From: CBDDGJ01 sp965227805
GTDB lineage: Bacteria > Pseudomonadota > Alphaproteobacteria > RS24
Assembly (NCBI GenBank): GCA_965227805.1
Contig: CBDDGJ010000004.1
Location: forward strand, 1 to 64,000
Direction of reading: 5' to 3'
Length of the DNA: 64,000 nt
In this document: positions 16,735 to 27,210 of the stretch, in pieces
Numbering within the stretch: the stretch's first letter is position 1
How the letters are laid out: every line of letters starts with the position of its first letter
Made by a program: the position numbers and the translations under genes
The notes under the pieces: model-generated
The model's database searches: none
The model's input: the letters and a program-made list of their open reading frames with translations, nothing else
What the model was told of the DNA's origin: nothing

Positions 16735-16738
<4 letters not shown>
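16088..16738 (-). CDS. aat: Leucyl/phenylalanyl-tRNA--protein transferase
   Basis: The 216-residue N-end-rule enzyme transfers Leu or Phe from tRNA to proteins with N-terminal Arg or Lys for ClpAP degradation. The hallmark segments LLQAYANGIFPMAD, WVDPKIRAILPL, WINDIILHAYTQLHKRGFAHSIEIW, GLYGVQI and FFGESMFS are present. It is the last gene of the aroQ-accB-accC-aat operon and overlaps accC by 4 nt. The 3' end runs into the DUF2155 gene on the opposite strand. Confidence 0.95.
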
Positions 16739-18075
<1,337 letters not shown>

Positions 18076-18089
18076 ATTTTAATCCATCA

Positions 18090-18560
18090 TTATTCAATAA
18101 CAACCAGAGCTTCACCAAATTCGACGGGTTGAGAATCTTCAACCAGAATTTGCTTTACCACACCGCCATCAGGTGCGGTGATCGGGTTCATGGTCTTCAT
18201 CGCTTCAATAATGAAAAGTGTTTGTCCGGCGCTGACTGTATCCCCGATATTTATGAACGGTGGCGCCCCGGGTTCGGGCGCGATATATATTGTGCCGACC
18301 ATGGGCGAGGTTACGCTATGCCCATCTGCTGATGTGTCAGGCTTTGGCGCGGCAGCGGGGGGTTCTGTTGATTGTGTCGGTGGTGGTGCTGCGCTGGGCA
18401 TAGCCGGCGCGGGTGCTGGTGTGGTGCTCACAATAGCGGGTGTTACATCACGCGCGACACGGATAAGGCCGTCCTCTCCTTCTAATTCTATTTCGGTAAG
18501 ATTATGCGCATCTAAAATCTCTGCAAGTTCTTTTATGAATTTACTATTTGCTTTTGCCAT
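18090..18560 (-). CDS. accB: Acetyl-CoA carboxylase biotin carboxyl carrier protein
   Basis: The 156-residue carrier has an N-terminal helical region, an Ala/Pro-rich linker (about 50-80), and a C-terminal biotinyl domain with EAMKTMNPI, where the Lys carries biotin. The ATG at 18560 (MAKANSKF) is preferred because GGAG lies at good distance upstream; an ATG five codons earlier lacks one. It sits between aroQ and accC in the conserved order. Confidence 0.95.
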   Translation of the reverse strand: MAKANSKFIKELAEILDAHNLTEIELEGEDGLIRVARDVTPAIVSTTPAPAPAMPSAAPPPTQSTEPPAAAPKPDTSADGHSVTSPMVGTIYIAPEPGAPPFINIGDTVSAGQTLFIIEAMKTMNPITAPDGGVVKQILVEDSQPVEFGEALVVIE

Positions 18561-18581
18561 ATGCTTATTCTCCATTTCACA

Positions 18582-19016
18582 TTAAAATTGTTCATGCAAC
18601 ACGTCTAACGCCAAACGATAACCTTGTGCCCCGAACCCGCATATTACGCCCTGTGCCAAAGGCGATATAAAAGAGTGATGACGAAATGTCTCGCGTGCAA
18701 AAATATTAGATAAGTGCACTTCAATAATTGGCACTGACAGCGCTTTAAGCGCATCGGCCAGGGCAATGGAGCTATGCGTGTAGGCACCTGCATTGATGAT
18801 GAGACCATGCGCTTTTTCACCGGCCTCCTGACACCAATCCACCAATACGCCTTCATGATTGCTCTGGCGGCATTCAGCGTGCATATTTTTTTCCTTACAA
18901 TGGGCTTTGATGGCTGCTTCAATATCGGCAAGGCGTATGGTGCCATATATTTCCGGCTCACGCATACCCAAAAGATTCAAATTGGGCCCATTTAGAATAT
19001 AAATGACTTTTTCCAT
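18582..19016 (-). CDS. aroQ: Type II 3-dehydroquinate dehydratase
   Basis: The 144-residue shikimate-pathway enzyme removes water from 3-dehydroquinate. The family signature NGPNLNLLGMREPEIYG is at the N-terminus, followed by QSNHEGVLVDW, INAGAYTHSSIALADAL and EVHLSNIFARE-x-FRHHS, including the catalytic Tyr and His. The ATG at 19016 (MEKVIYILNG) is chosen over an upstream in-frame start 12 codons earlier that adds non-homologous sequence. It is the first gene of the aroQ-accB-accC-aat operon and is divergent from thiS. Confidence 0.95.
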   Translation of the reverse strand: MEKVIYILNGPNLNLLGMREPEIYGTIRLADIEAAIKAHCKEKNMHAECRQSNHEGVLVDWCQEAGEKAHGLIINAGAYTHSSIALADALKALSVPIIEVHLSNIFARETFRHHSFISPLAQGVICGFGAQGYRLALDVLHEQF

Positions 19017-19114
19017 AAAATAAGGCCTATACGAGATTTTACATTCTGGCAAGCCCGTTACAATGTATGAAAAGGCTTGTCTTTGGGTTATGAATTTTGC
19101 AATAAGACTTAATT

Positions 19115-19318
19115 ATGATTCAGATTATGATAAATGGCGCGCAGCACGATTTTCCTGCACCGCTTAGTGTCTATGCTTTATTGACGCATTTGGCTTTACC
19201 GGCACAAAAAATTGCTGTGGAGCGAAATCTGGAAATTATACCGAAATCGGCCTATGCGACGACCATGCTGGCCGATAGGGATAGGCTTGAAATTGTGCAT
19301 TTTATTGGGGGAGGGTGA
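19115..19318 (+). CDS. thiS: Sulfur carrier protein ThiS
   Basis: The 67-residue beta-grasp protein ends in IGGG, the Gly-Gly tail that becomes a thiocarboxylate and donates sulfur for the thiazole of thiamine. Motifs include MINGAQHDFPAP and KIAVERNLEIIPKS. Its end overlaps the region of the thiG start, so the two are coupled. No TPP riboswitch signature was found in the 98-nt upstream gap. Confidence 0.9.
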   Translation: MIQIMINGAQHDFPAPLSVYALLTHLALPAQKIAVERNLEIIPKSAYATTMLADRDRLEIVHFIGGG

Positions 19319-19323
19319 TACAT

Positions 19324-20100
19324 ATGCAAGAAGATGCGCCGCTTATTATTGCGGGAAAAACATATCAGTCGCGGCTTATTATCGGCACGGGGAAATATAA
19401 GGATTATGCTGAAAATGCGGCGGCTGCCGAGGCTGCGGGGGCTGAGATTGTCACCGTTGCTTTACGGCGGGTGAATCTATCCGACCCAAACACACCTATG
19501 CTGGTTGATTATATCGACCCCAAGCAATATGTATATCTGCCCAATACAGCCGGCTGCTTTACCGGTGAAGAGGCGGTGCGTAGTTTAAGGCTCGCGCGCG
19601 AGGCAGGCGGGTGGGATTTGGTTAAGCTGGAAGTTTTGGCTGATAAAAAAACGCTTTATCCGAATATGCCCGAAACTTTGCGCGCGGCGGATATGTTGAT
19701 AAAGGACGGTTTCTCGGTGATGGTGTATTGCAGCGATGACCCGATTATGGCCAAACAATTAGAAGATATTGGCTGTTGTGCGATTATGCCGCTAGCGGCA
19801 CCGATTGGTTCGGGGTTGGGGATACAAAATCCGATCAATATTCGCTTGATTGTGGAACAATGCAGCGTGCCGGTTTTGGTTGATGCGGGGGTGGGCACGG
19901 CTTCGGATGCGGCAATTGCGATGGAATTGGGGTGTGATGGGGTATTGATGAATACGGCGATTGCTGAGGCGAAAAATCCGGTGCTAATGGCACGCGCCAT
20001 GCGCCATGCGGTTATTGCGGGTAGACAGGCTTATCTTGCCGGGCGTATGGGCAAGCGGCTTTATGCCGATCCCAGCTCTCCCTTATCTGGCCTGATTTAG
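19324..20100 (+). CDS. thiG: Thiazole synthase ThiG
   Basis: The 258-residue TIM barrel builds the thiamine thiazole from deoxyxylulose phosphate, dehydroglycine and ThiS thiocarboxylate. WDLVKLEVLAD holds the Schiff-base Lys, and the phosphate-binding loops include GTGKYKDY, PIGSGLGI and GVGTASDAAIAMELG. The ATG at 19324 has GGGGGAGGG about 8 nt upstream; a GTG nine bases earlier is less likely. The gene is convergent with xthA. Confidence 0.95.
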   Translation: MQEDAPLIIAGKTYQSRLIIGTGKYKDYAENAAAAEAAGAEIVTVALRRVNLSDPNTPMLVDYIDPKQYVYLPNTAGCFTGEEAVRSLRLAREAGGWDLVKLEVLADKKTLYPNMPETLRAADMLIKDGFSVMVYCSDDPIMAKQLEDIGCCAIMPLAAPIGSGLGIQNPINIRLIVEQCSVPVLVDAGVGTASDAAIAMELGCDGVLMNTAIAEAKNPVLMARAMRHAVIAGRQAYLAGRMGKRLYADPSSPLSGLI

Positions 20101-20107
20101 CATTAGT

Positions 20108-20887
20108 TTAGTCGGAAAGTTCTATCCATACCGGCACATGGTCAGAGGGTCTTTCCAGTCCACGCATATATTTATCTATGCCGCATTTTATAAGCCGGTC
20201 TGCTGCGTGGGGGCTTAGTAAATGGTGATCAATGCGTATGCCCTTATTTTTATGCCATGCACCTGCTTGGTAATCCCAAAATGTATAGGTTTCCGTGCCC
20301 AGAGTGCAGAGGGTTTCCAAGGCTTCTGTGTAGCCCAGATTTTTAAGCGTGCGAAATTTGGCATGAGTTTCAGGCCGAAATAGCGCATCGCCTTGCCATG
20401 CTTGCGGATCATATGTGTCGGCATCATAAGGGATAACATTATAATCACCGGCCAAAATGGTGCTTTCTTCAAAATCAAGCAGCGCTTGCGCGTGCCGGTT
20501 TAGCGCATCCATCCAGCCTAGCTTATAAAGATATTTTTTACCCGTGCCATCTTCTACCGGATTACCATTGGGTAAATAAAGCGAGGCCACACGCACGCCC
20601 CCGCTAAAGGCTTCGATGAAACGCGCCTGCTCATCTTCATAATCAGGAAGCCCACGCCTTACATCTTCAAGCGGAAAACGCGATAAAAGCGCAACACCAT
20701 TATAGCTTTTTTGTCCGTGCACCGCGATATTATAGCCAAGCTCTTCAATTTGCTCAAAAGGGAATGCTTCATCAATAGATTTTAATTCCTGTAAGCCTAC
20801 AATATCAGGCTTGGTGTCTTTGAGCCATGTAATCAGATGGGGGAGGCGCGCCTTGACCGAATTTATATTCCAACTTGCGATTCTCAT
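20108..20887 (-). CDS. xthA: Exodeoxyribonuclease III (AP endonuclease)
   Basis: The 259-residue EEP-fold nuclease cuts at abasic sites in base-excision repair. Visible motifs are ASWNINSVKARL, LQELKS (metal-binding Glu), NGVALLSR, AGDYNVIPYDADTY (catalytic Asp and Asn), RIDHHLLS and PSDHVPVWIEL (catalytic His). The ATG at 20887 gives the standard N-terminus MRIASWNINS; upstream in-frame sequence is not family-like. It follows the A-type Fe-S protein gene by 17 nt. Confidence 0.93.
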   Translation of the reverse strand: MRIASWNINSVKARLPHLITWLKDTKPDIVGLQELKSIDEAFPFEQIEELGYNIAVHGQKSYNGVALLSRFPLEDVRRGLPDYEDEQARFIEAFSGGVRVASLYLPNGNPVEDGTGKKYLYKLGWMDALNRHAQALLDFEESTILAGDYNVIPYDADTYDPQAWQGDALFRPETHAKFRTLKNLGYTEALETLCTLGTETYTFWDYQAGAWHKNKGIRIDHHLLSPHAADRLIKCGIDKYMRGLERPSDHVPVWIELSD

Positions 20888-20904
20888 AATGGCATTGCCA
20901 TTCG

Positions 20905-21231
20905 TTAAAGTGAAAATGAAGTGCCGCACCCACATGCAGCCGTGGCATTGGGATTATGCACTTTGAATGATGCCCCGATAATATCATCTACCCAGTCAAT
21001 TTCGGCATCTTTCATATAGTCCAGTGAGATAGGGTCAATAAGCAATTTTACCGTATCATCGCCTATAACCAGATCATCATCCATTTGGGTATTATCGAGG
21101 CTGAAACTATATTGGAACCCCGAACACCCCCCCCCCATAACGGAGATGCGCAGCATTGTGCCGGCCTCCTCATCGGCAAGAATGTGGCTTATTTGTGCAA
21201 TGGCGCGGTCTGTTACGGTAAGTTGTGTCAT
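20905..21231 (-). CDS. erpA: A-type iron-sulfur cluster insertion protein (ErpA/IscA/HesB)
   Basis: The 108-residue HesB-like carrier has three conserved cysteines: GGGCSGF and the C-terminal ACGCGTSF pair. These hold a transient Fe-S cluster for delivery to apoproteins. The ATG at 21231 (MTQLTVTDRA) is chosen over an upstream in-frame start. It lies head-to-head with dgt, 64 bp apart, the usual alphaproteobacterial order. ErpA versus IscA cannot be settled from sequence alone; location away from isc genes favours ErpA. Confidence 0.92.
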   Translation of the reverse strand: MTQLTVTDRAIAQISHILADEEAGTMLRISVMGGGCSGFQYSFSLDNTQMDDDLVIGDDTVKLLIDPISLDYMKDAEIDWVDDIIGASFKVHNPNATAACGCGTSFSL

Positions 21232-21295
21232 AATGGCTAAGATAGAGCGCATTGTTCTACTTTTCAAGGCTTAGTATATCTGTTAAGGCATATTT

Positions 21296-22480
21296 ATGTC
21301 TGCTCAAACGTCTTTTCTTGCGCCCTATGCGAGCCATGCGGAACAATCGCGTGGCAGATTTCATGCTGAGGCAGAAAGTAAAACCCGCTCGGCATTTCAG
21401 CGAGACCGCGACCGCGTTTTACATGCGGGCGCATTTCGGCGCCTCAAACATAAAACGCAAGTCTTTATTGCGCATATGGGGGATAATTATCGCACGCGCC
21501 TGACGCATTCGCTGGAGGTTGCCCAAATTGCCCGCACCCTGGCGCGCCGCTTGCGTGTAGATGAGGATTTAACCGAAACGCTTGCCTTGGCACATGATTT
21601 GGGGCATCCGCCTTTCGGGCATGCGGGGGAGACAGCACTACATAAAGCCATGCAGCCTTTTGATGGGTTTGATCATAATGCACAATCATTGCGGATTTTA
21701 ACCCATCTCGAACACCGTTATATCGGCTTTGACGGTTTGAATCTGTGTTGGGAAACATTGGAGGGGTTGGCAAAGCATAATGGCCCCTTGCTCACCCATG
21801 ACAAAGCGCTTGCCGATTTGCCGTTTGCGTTTCGCGAATATGCGAAGTCACAAGATTTGGAGCTGGATACATGGCCAGGGCTGGAAGCGCAAATTGCGGC
21901 CTTGGCGGATGATATTGCCTATAATAATCATGACATTGATGATGCAATGTGTGCACACATGATTAGCTTTCAAGATTTGGACAATTTATCACTGACGGGG
22001 CGTATATTGCATGATATAAAAGCAGATTATGGTGAGGTGTCGCCCACACTTTTGCGCCATGAAATGATAAGGCGGCTTATATCGACCATGATTCATGATA
22101 TGGTGCAGCAAACGACCACATTTATTGAGGAACTTGCCCCGCAGCATGTTGATGATATTCGGGCGGCAAAAAAGTCTATGGTCGGATTTTCATCTGAGCT
22201 TTATAAAATGAATCAAGAAATCAAAGATTTTTTAAATAAAACAGTGTATAAGCACCATAATGTTAATCGTTCAATGAATAAGGCAAAGCGTGTTGTAAGT
22301 GATTTGTTTGCGATTTATCTGGAAAACCCTATTTTGTTGCCGGTGGAGTGGCAATTAGGTGCCGATGGTGAAACACATGAATTGGCGCGTGTTATTTGCG
22401 ATTATATTGCTGGTATGACTGACCGGTTTGCCATAGAAGAACATCGCCGCTTATTTGCCATTGATGATATGTTATTATAA
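21296..22480 (+). CDS. dgt: dGTPase-like HD-domain triphosphohydrolase
   Basis: The 394-residue protein is of the type 2 deoxyguanosinetriphosphate triphosphohydrolase-like group. Its HD metal site is H-D based: RLTHSLEVAQIART gives the first His, LAHDLGHPPFGHAGE the HD pair, and DDIAYNNHDIDD the last Asp. It hydrolyses dNTPs to nucleoside plus triphosphate. It is followed by argS after 9 nt, so the two are co-transcribed. Confidence 0.93.
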   Translation: MSAQTSFLAPYASHAEQSRGRFHAEAESKTRSAFQRDRDRVLHAGAFRRLKHKTQVFIAHMGDNYRTRLTHSLEVAQIARTLARRLRVDEDLTETLALAHDLGHPPFGHAGETALHKAMQPFDGFDHNAQSLRILTHLEHRYIGFDGLNLCWETLEGLAKHNGPLLTHDKALADLPFAFREYAKSQDLELDTWPGLEAQIAALADDIAYNNHDIDDAMCAHMISFQDLDNLSLTGRILHDIKADYGEVSPTLLRHEMIRRLISTMIHDMVQQTTTFIEELAPQHVDDIRAAKKSMVGFSSELYKMNQEIKDFLNKTVYKHHNVNRSMNKAKRVVSDLFAIYLENPILLPVEWQLGADGETHELARVICDYIAGMTDRFAIEEHRRLFAIDDMLL

Positions 22481-22489
22481 GGAATAGAT

Positions 22490-24226
22490 ATGAATGTATT
22501 TCATGACATCACGCTGATTTTTCATAAAATTCTAGCTGAAATGGGGTTTTCGGCGGCAGATATACAGCGCATTACGGTTGAGCCGCCGCGTGAGGCATCA
22601 CATGGCGATTTAGCCTGTAATGCCGCCATGGTGCTGGCAAAACAGGCGGGGGAAAAACCGCGTGTTTTGGCAGAAAAAATATGCGCGCATCTTATGGCGC
22701 AAAAAGATATATTTGCAGATGTTACCATTGCCGGGCCGGGTTTTATCAATATACGTCTATGTGATGCGGTGTGGCAGAATTTACCGCGCGCGATTTTGCG
22801 TGCCGGAAATAATTATGGGCGTAGCGATATGGGGGCGGGTGAAACATTAAATGTTGAATATGTGTCAACTAATCCAACGGGGCCGATACATTTAGGCCAT
22901 ACGCGTGTTGCTGTGGTAGGTGACGCCTTGGCCGGGTTGCTTGAATTTGCAGGCTTTGACGTGTTACGCGAATTTTATATCAATGATGCAGGCGGGCAGA
23001 TCGAAACATTGGCGCGTTCGGCCTTGTGGCGGGCTCGTGAGGCAGCGGGTGAAAAAATGGGCGATATGCCCGAGGAGTTTTATCCGGGTGATTATCTTAT
23101 TCCGGCTGGCGAAACATTATTGGCCGATTATGGACGTGAATTTTTTGAAAAAAATGATGAGGCAGCACAGATAAAAGCGGCAAAATCTGTTGTAGTGCCA
23201 ATGATGATGGAGATGATTAAAGATGATCTGGCGTGTTTGGATATCGAACATGCCTGTTTTGTCTCTGAGCAATCTTTACGTGATAATGGCGCGGTGGATG
23301 ATGCATTGGATGTTTTGCAGCAAAAAGGGCTTATCTATCAAGGTGTGCTCGCGCCGCCCAAGGGCGAAGCGCCACCAGATGATTGGGAGGCGCGCCCGCA
23401 AACCTTATTTCGTGCCACCCAATTCGGGGATGATACTGATCGCCCTTTGAAAAAAGCAGATGGAAGCCTCACCTATTTTGCGCCGGATATTGCCTATCAT
23501 TATGATAAATTTCGCCGCGGATTTACCCGCATGGTGAATGTATGGGGTGCCGATCATGGGGGGTATGTGACCCGCATAGATGCGGCAGTGGCGGCCATAA
23601 CCGATAAAAGGGCAGATTTACAGGTGAAAATTTGTCAAATCGTAAGATTGATGCGTGAAGGTGAGCCAGTGAAAATGTCCAAACGGGCGGGAAATTTTGT
23701 TACATTACGCGAATTGGTCAATGAAGTCGGCAAGGATGCCGTCCGCTTTTTCATGCTGATGCGTAAAAATGATGCACCGCTTGATTTTGACTTTGAACTG
23801 GCCAAACAGCAATCGCGCGATAATCCGGTATTTTATGTGCAATATGCTTATGCGCGTATTTGTTCCGTGTTCCGCAATGCGGATAAGTTGGGCATTGTGT
23901 GTGAAGATATAGACGGAGTTGATTTATCGCTGCTTACCCATGAAGCAGAACATATGTTAATCAAGCAAATGGGGAATTTTCCGCGACAAGTGGAGAGTGC
24001 TGCACGCCATTATGAGCCGCACCGTATTGCATTTTATGTGCAAGAGCTTGCCGCGCAGTTTCATAGCCTTTGGAATGCAGGAAAGGAAAATATTGATCTC
24101 CGCTTTATCCAGGAAGAAAAGCCGGCACACACACAAGCACGTTTGGCTTTATTGCGTGCCTGTGCTATAACATTTGAAAATGCAAGCTCAATAATCGGTA
24201 TATCACTATCTGAAGAAATGCGCTAA
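22490..24226 (+). CDS. argS: Arginine--tRNA ligase
   Basis: The 578-residue class I synthetase has an N-terminal additional domain (about 1-95). The HIGH-like motif is PTGPIHLGHTR and the KMSKS-like motif is VKMSKRAGN. A C-terminal DALR anticodon-binding domain follows (about 455-578). The length is normal. It lies between dgt and a SPOR-domain gene, as in many alphaproteobacteria. Confidence 0.97.
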   Translation: MNVFHDITLIFHKILAEMGFSAADIQRITVEPPREASHGDLACNAAMVLAKQAGEKPRVLAEKICAHLMAQKDIFADVTIAGPGFINIRLCDAVWQNLPRAILRAGNNYGRSDMGAGETLNVEYVSTNPTGPIHLGHTRVAVVGDALAGLLEFAGFDVLREFYINDAGGQIETLARSALWRAREAAGEKMGDMPEEFYPGDYLIPAGETLLADYGREFFEKNDEAAQIKAAKSVVVPMMMEMIKDDLACLDIEHACFVSEQSLRDNGAVDDALDVLQQKGLIYQGVLAPPKGEAPPDDWEARPQTLFRATQFGDDTDRPLKKADGSLTYFAPDIAYHYDKFRRGFTRMVNVWGADHGGYVTRIDAAVAAITDKRADLQVKICQIVRLMREGEPVKMSKRAGNFVTLRELVNEVGKDAVRFFMLMRKNDAPLDFDFELAKQQSRDNPVFYVQYAYARICSVFRNADKLGIVCEDIDGVDLSLLTHEAEHMLIKQMGNFPRQVESAARHYEPHRIAFYVQELAAQFHSLWNAGKENIDLRFIQEEKPAHTQARLALLRACAITFENASSIIGISLSEEMR

Positions 24227-24268
24227 TATAGTTATGACTGTGATTCGTTTTATATTCAGGAGATAAAT

Positions 24269-25285
24269 ATGCCCTCTAATTCATCGCGTGGTGGCGATGC
24301 GACTGATAAAAATAATGATAATAATATTGGCACGCAATCAAGTGCAGGCGTAGAAGATATTTTTGGCGATAATGGGCTGAGAGATTCTGGCAAGCCTATT
24401 CCTAATATATTAAAGTCATCTGAAGAAGATCATATATCTGCAAGCGGGGGTGATATGATGTATAAAAACACAAGATATGAATTACCTGATATAGCAGGGC
24501 GTTTTTCGCAGCGCACGCTTATTCGGTTTTTTGCTATTGTTGGATTTGCTGTTTTTTCTGCACTTGCGGTTGCTTTATATCTTTATGCGTATACAAGCGG
24601 CCTTAAGGCGGGACAAAAAGACTTGCCGCCTATTGTGGGCGCAGATGATAAAGCGGCAAAAATCCGCATTTCCGAAGCTGAAAAAAATAAGGCTATGGCG
24701 CAAAACCCTGATGATGTGAAAAATACCATGCGTGAAGATATGCCATCTGGTGTAGAACGCCGCCGGACATATAATAATGAAGCACCACCTGCCAATGCAT
24801 CGGGTGAGGTCGAAAGTTTGCAACTGGCGCAAGCTGTTGCTGATCCTACACGGCTTATTCCAAGCAAAAATCCCGAACTTGATAACAAAAAGCCGGTTAA
24901 AAAGGCTATTGAAATCCCGAAAACAAAGGTGCCGCCTCCTGCATTATCAAATAATGCTACGCCTGTGCCTCCTAGAGCAGCCGGAACAACGCCTCCACCG
25001 GCAATGATGCCTAAGCAGCCGACCATGGCTGAAAGCAATTTTGTGGTGCAAATTGGTGCAATGCGGACTATGGCACAAGCACAAGCCTTATTTGATCGTG
25101 CCAAGCGTGAGCATGCTGATTTGCTTGCTGGCTATGAGCCAGTGATTACACGTATTGACTTGGGGGACGAAGGCTTATTTATGCGGGTTAATATTACTGG
25201 TTTTGCTACAAAAAGTGATGCACAGGATTTTTGTAAGCAGTTAAAACGCCGTGGGCAAAATTGTTTGGCGCGTCCGGTTGAATAG
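24269..25285 (+). CDS. SPOR domain-containing membrane protein
   Basis: The 338-residue bitopic protein has a cytoplasmic, Asn/Asp-rich N-terminus, one transmembrane helix (about 89-111), and a long periplasmic Pro/Ala-rich linker. A C-terminal SPOR domain (about 257-335, NFVVQIGAMRTMAQAQALF) closes it. SPOR domains bind denuded septal peptidoglycan, so a cell-division role is expected. It is positioned between argS and nagZ. The linker is poorly conserved and adds no function of its own. Confidence 0.88.
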   Translation: MPSNSSRGGDATDKNNDNNIGTQSSAGVEDIFGDNGLRDSGKPIPNILKSSEEDHISASGGDMMYKNTRYELPDIAGRFSQRTLIRFFAIVGFAVFSALAVALYLYAYTSGLKAGQKDLPPIVGADDKAAKIRISEAEKNKAMAQNPDDVKNTMREDMPSGVERRRTYNNEAPPANASGEVESLQLAQAVADPTRLIPSKNPELDNKKPVKKAIEIPKTKVPPPALSNNATPVPPRAAGTTPPPAMMPKQPTMAESNFVVQIGAMRTMAQAQALFDRAKREHADLLAGYEPVITRIDLGDEGLFMRVNITGFATKSDAQDFCKQLKRRGQNCLARPVE

Positions 25286-25321
25286 GTGCCGGGTAAACAA
25301 AGTGCCTGTTGAACAAAGTAG

Positions 25322-26386
25322 ATGACGTCTCATGCGGCGATTATCGGTGTATCCGGTTATGAATTAACAAAAGCGGAAACGTCATTTTTATGTGACTTTC
25401 CGGTGTGGGGTGTGATTTTATTTGCGCGCAATGTGCGCAACCATGCACAAATTAGTGAGCTGGGGCAGGCTTTAAGGGCGGTTTGCAATGATCCGCATTT
25501 ACCTATTTTAATTGATCAAGAAGGAGGACGGGTCGCCCGTTTGCGTCCCCCTTTAATGCGCGTTTATCCGCCGGCACAAATTTATGGTGACTTATACCGT
25601 AAAAATAAGGCAGATGGTCTAAAGGCAGCATATTTGGGTGCCTTGTTGCTCGCTTATGATTTGCGTGAATTAGGTATAAATGTAAATTGTGCGCCTTGTC
25701 TGGATATAGCTTACCCCACGCAGAGCGATATTATTGGCAATCGTGCTTTTTCGGATGACCCCGAAGCTATCGCCACATTGGGGCAGACCTTTATAAACGG
25801 TCTATATGCAGGTGGGGTTTTACCGGTTATTAAGCATTTGCCGGGGCATGGGCGGGCTAAATGCGATAGCCATGTTATGTTACCGCATATTGATGCAGCT
25901 TATGACATATTGCTGGAAAGTGACTTTCAGGCTTTTCGGGCGCTGATAAAGGCGTTTCCCGCGCAAAGCCTTATGGGCATGACGGGGCATTTACTTTATA
26001 CGGCCATTGATGCCGCGCGCGCGTCTACACATTCGCCTGTTATTATTCAAAAAATCATTCGCGAGCTTATAGGCTTTGATGGCTTGCTTATGAGCGATGA
26101 TATTGCCATGCAGGCTTTATCGGGTGATATTGCTGCCCGTGCGCGTCATGCGCTTGCGGCTGGATGCGACCTTGTGTTGCACTGCACGGGGGACATGGAT
26201 GATATGCGTGCCTTACAAAAAAATATTCCCATTTTAGGCGGTGCTGCCGCCCAGCGTGCAGATAAAATAAAAGCGCAGCTTATAAATATAAAACCGATGC
26301 TTTCGCCAGAAGACCGTCAAAAACATGAAAAACAATGGGCGGAATTGATGACAAATATTTTTCCTTACGCGCAAAACACGCTATAA
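25322..26386 (+). CDS. nagZ: Beta-N-acetylhexosaminidase NagZ
   Basis: The 354-residue GH3 enzyme removes GlcNAc from 1,6-anhydro-muropeptides during cell-wall recycling in the cytoplasm. The catalytic loop KHLPGHGRAKCDSH carries the His-Asp dyad, and LLMSDDIAMQALSG contains the nucleophile Asp. DQEGGRVARLRPP is the usual substrate-binding segment. No signal peptide is present. The gene precedes scpA with 8 nt between them. Confidence 0.93.
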   Translation: MTSHAAIIGVSGYELTKAETSFLCDFPVWGVILFARNVRNHAQISELGQALRAVCNDPHLPILIDQEGGRVARLRPPLMRVYPPAQIYGDLYRKNKADGLKAAYLGALLLAYDLRELGINVNCAPCLDIAYPTQSDIIGNRAFSDDPEAIATLGQTFINGLYAGGVLPVIKHLPGHGRAKCDSHVMLPHIDAAYDILLESDFQAFRALIKAFPAQSLMGMTGHLLYTAIDAARASTHSPVIIQKIIRELIGFDGLLMSDDIAMQALSGDIAARARHALAAGCDLVLHCTGDMDDMRALQKNIPILGGAAAQRADKIKAQLINIKPMLSPEDRQKHEKQWAELMTNIFPYAQNTL

Positions 26387-26394
26387 GGCTATTT

Positions 26395-27210
26395 ATGGAA
26401 AATAATGAAACTGATTCAAGCGCGCATGATTTTATTGAAGGGCAAGCCTTTTCAATGCCTGTTTCTGACCGCTTTGAAGTGGCGCTGGACAATTATGAAG
26501 GCCCGCTTGATGTATTGCTTAGTTTGGCACGTGCGCAAAAGGTTGACTTAAAACATATTTCGGTTTTGCGTTTGGCAGAGCAATATATAGACTTTATTCG
26601 CAATGCAGAAGACTTAAAAATAGAACTGGCGGCAGATTATTTGGTTATGGCCTCTTGGCTTGCTTATCTTAAATCCCGCTTATTATTGCCGGTAGAGGAT
26701 GAGGATGAAGAGATGTCTGCTGAGGAGCTTTCGGCGCGTCTACTGCATCGGTTACAAAAGCTGGAGGCTATCCGCCACTGTATGGCGCAGCTTATGGCGC
26801 GTAATATTCTGGGGCGAGATATATTCGCGCGCGGCATGCCCGATGGCTTACGGATAAAACGACATAGCCAATATCAGGCGACGCTTTACGACTTATTGAC
26901 CTCTTATTCAATTCAAAAATTGCGGTATCATTATGCCGAATGGAAACCACCTAAACTTGATGTTTTGAGTGTTGAGCGTGCCCGCACGCGATTGGAAACC
27001 ATGTTAGGGAAACTAAATAAATGGGATCATTTGGATGCATTGCTGTTTACTGGCACACGCAAAACCCAAAGGCGCACCGCACTGGCTAGCGGTTTTGCGG
27101 CGGCTTTGGAATTTGCGCGTGAAGGACGCATTGAACTGCAACAAGAAGGTAATTTTGGTAAAATCATGTTGCGCCGCGCGCGCCCCAAAATTATAGATAC
27201 ATATGACTGA
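26395..27210 (+). CDS. scpA: Segregation and condensation protein A
   Basis: The 271-residue kleisin subunit of the SMC-ScpAB complex compacts and segregates the chromosome. Visible are the N-terminal SMC-binding region (FEVALDNYEGPLDVLLSLARAQKVDL), AADYLVMASWLAYLKSRLLLP, and a C-terminal winged helix. The ATG at 26395 is chosen because an upstream in-frame start overlaps nagZ and adds unrelated residues. It overlaps scpB by 8 nt. Confidence 0.93.
   Translation: MENNETDSSAHDFIEGQAFSMPVSDRFEVALDNYEGPLDVLLSLARAQKVDLKHISVLRLAEQYIDFIRNAEDLKIELAADYLVMASWLAYLKSRLLLPVEDEDEEMSAEELSARLLHRLQKLEAIRHCMAQLMARNILGRDIFARGMPDGLRIKRHSQYQATLYDLLTSYSIQKLRYHYAEWKPPKLDVLSVERARTRLETMLGKLNKWDHLDALLFTGTRKTQRRTALASGFAAALEFAREGRIELQQEGNFGKIMLRRARPKIIDTYD

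Noticed and set aside
19017..19114. TPP riboswitch upstream of thiS
   Set aside because: The gap lacks the conserved CTGAGA and ACCTGA elements and is too short for a full THI-box.
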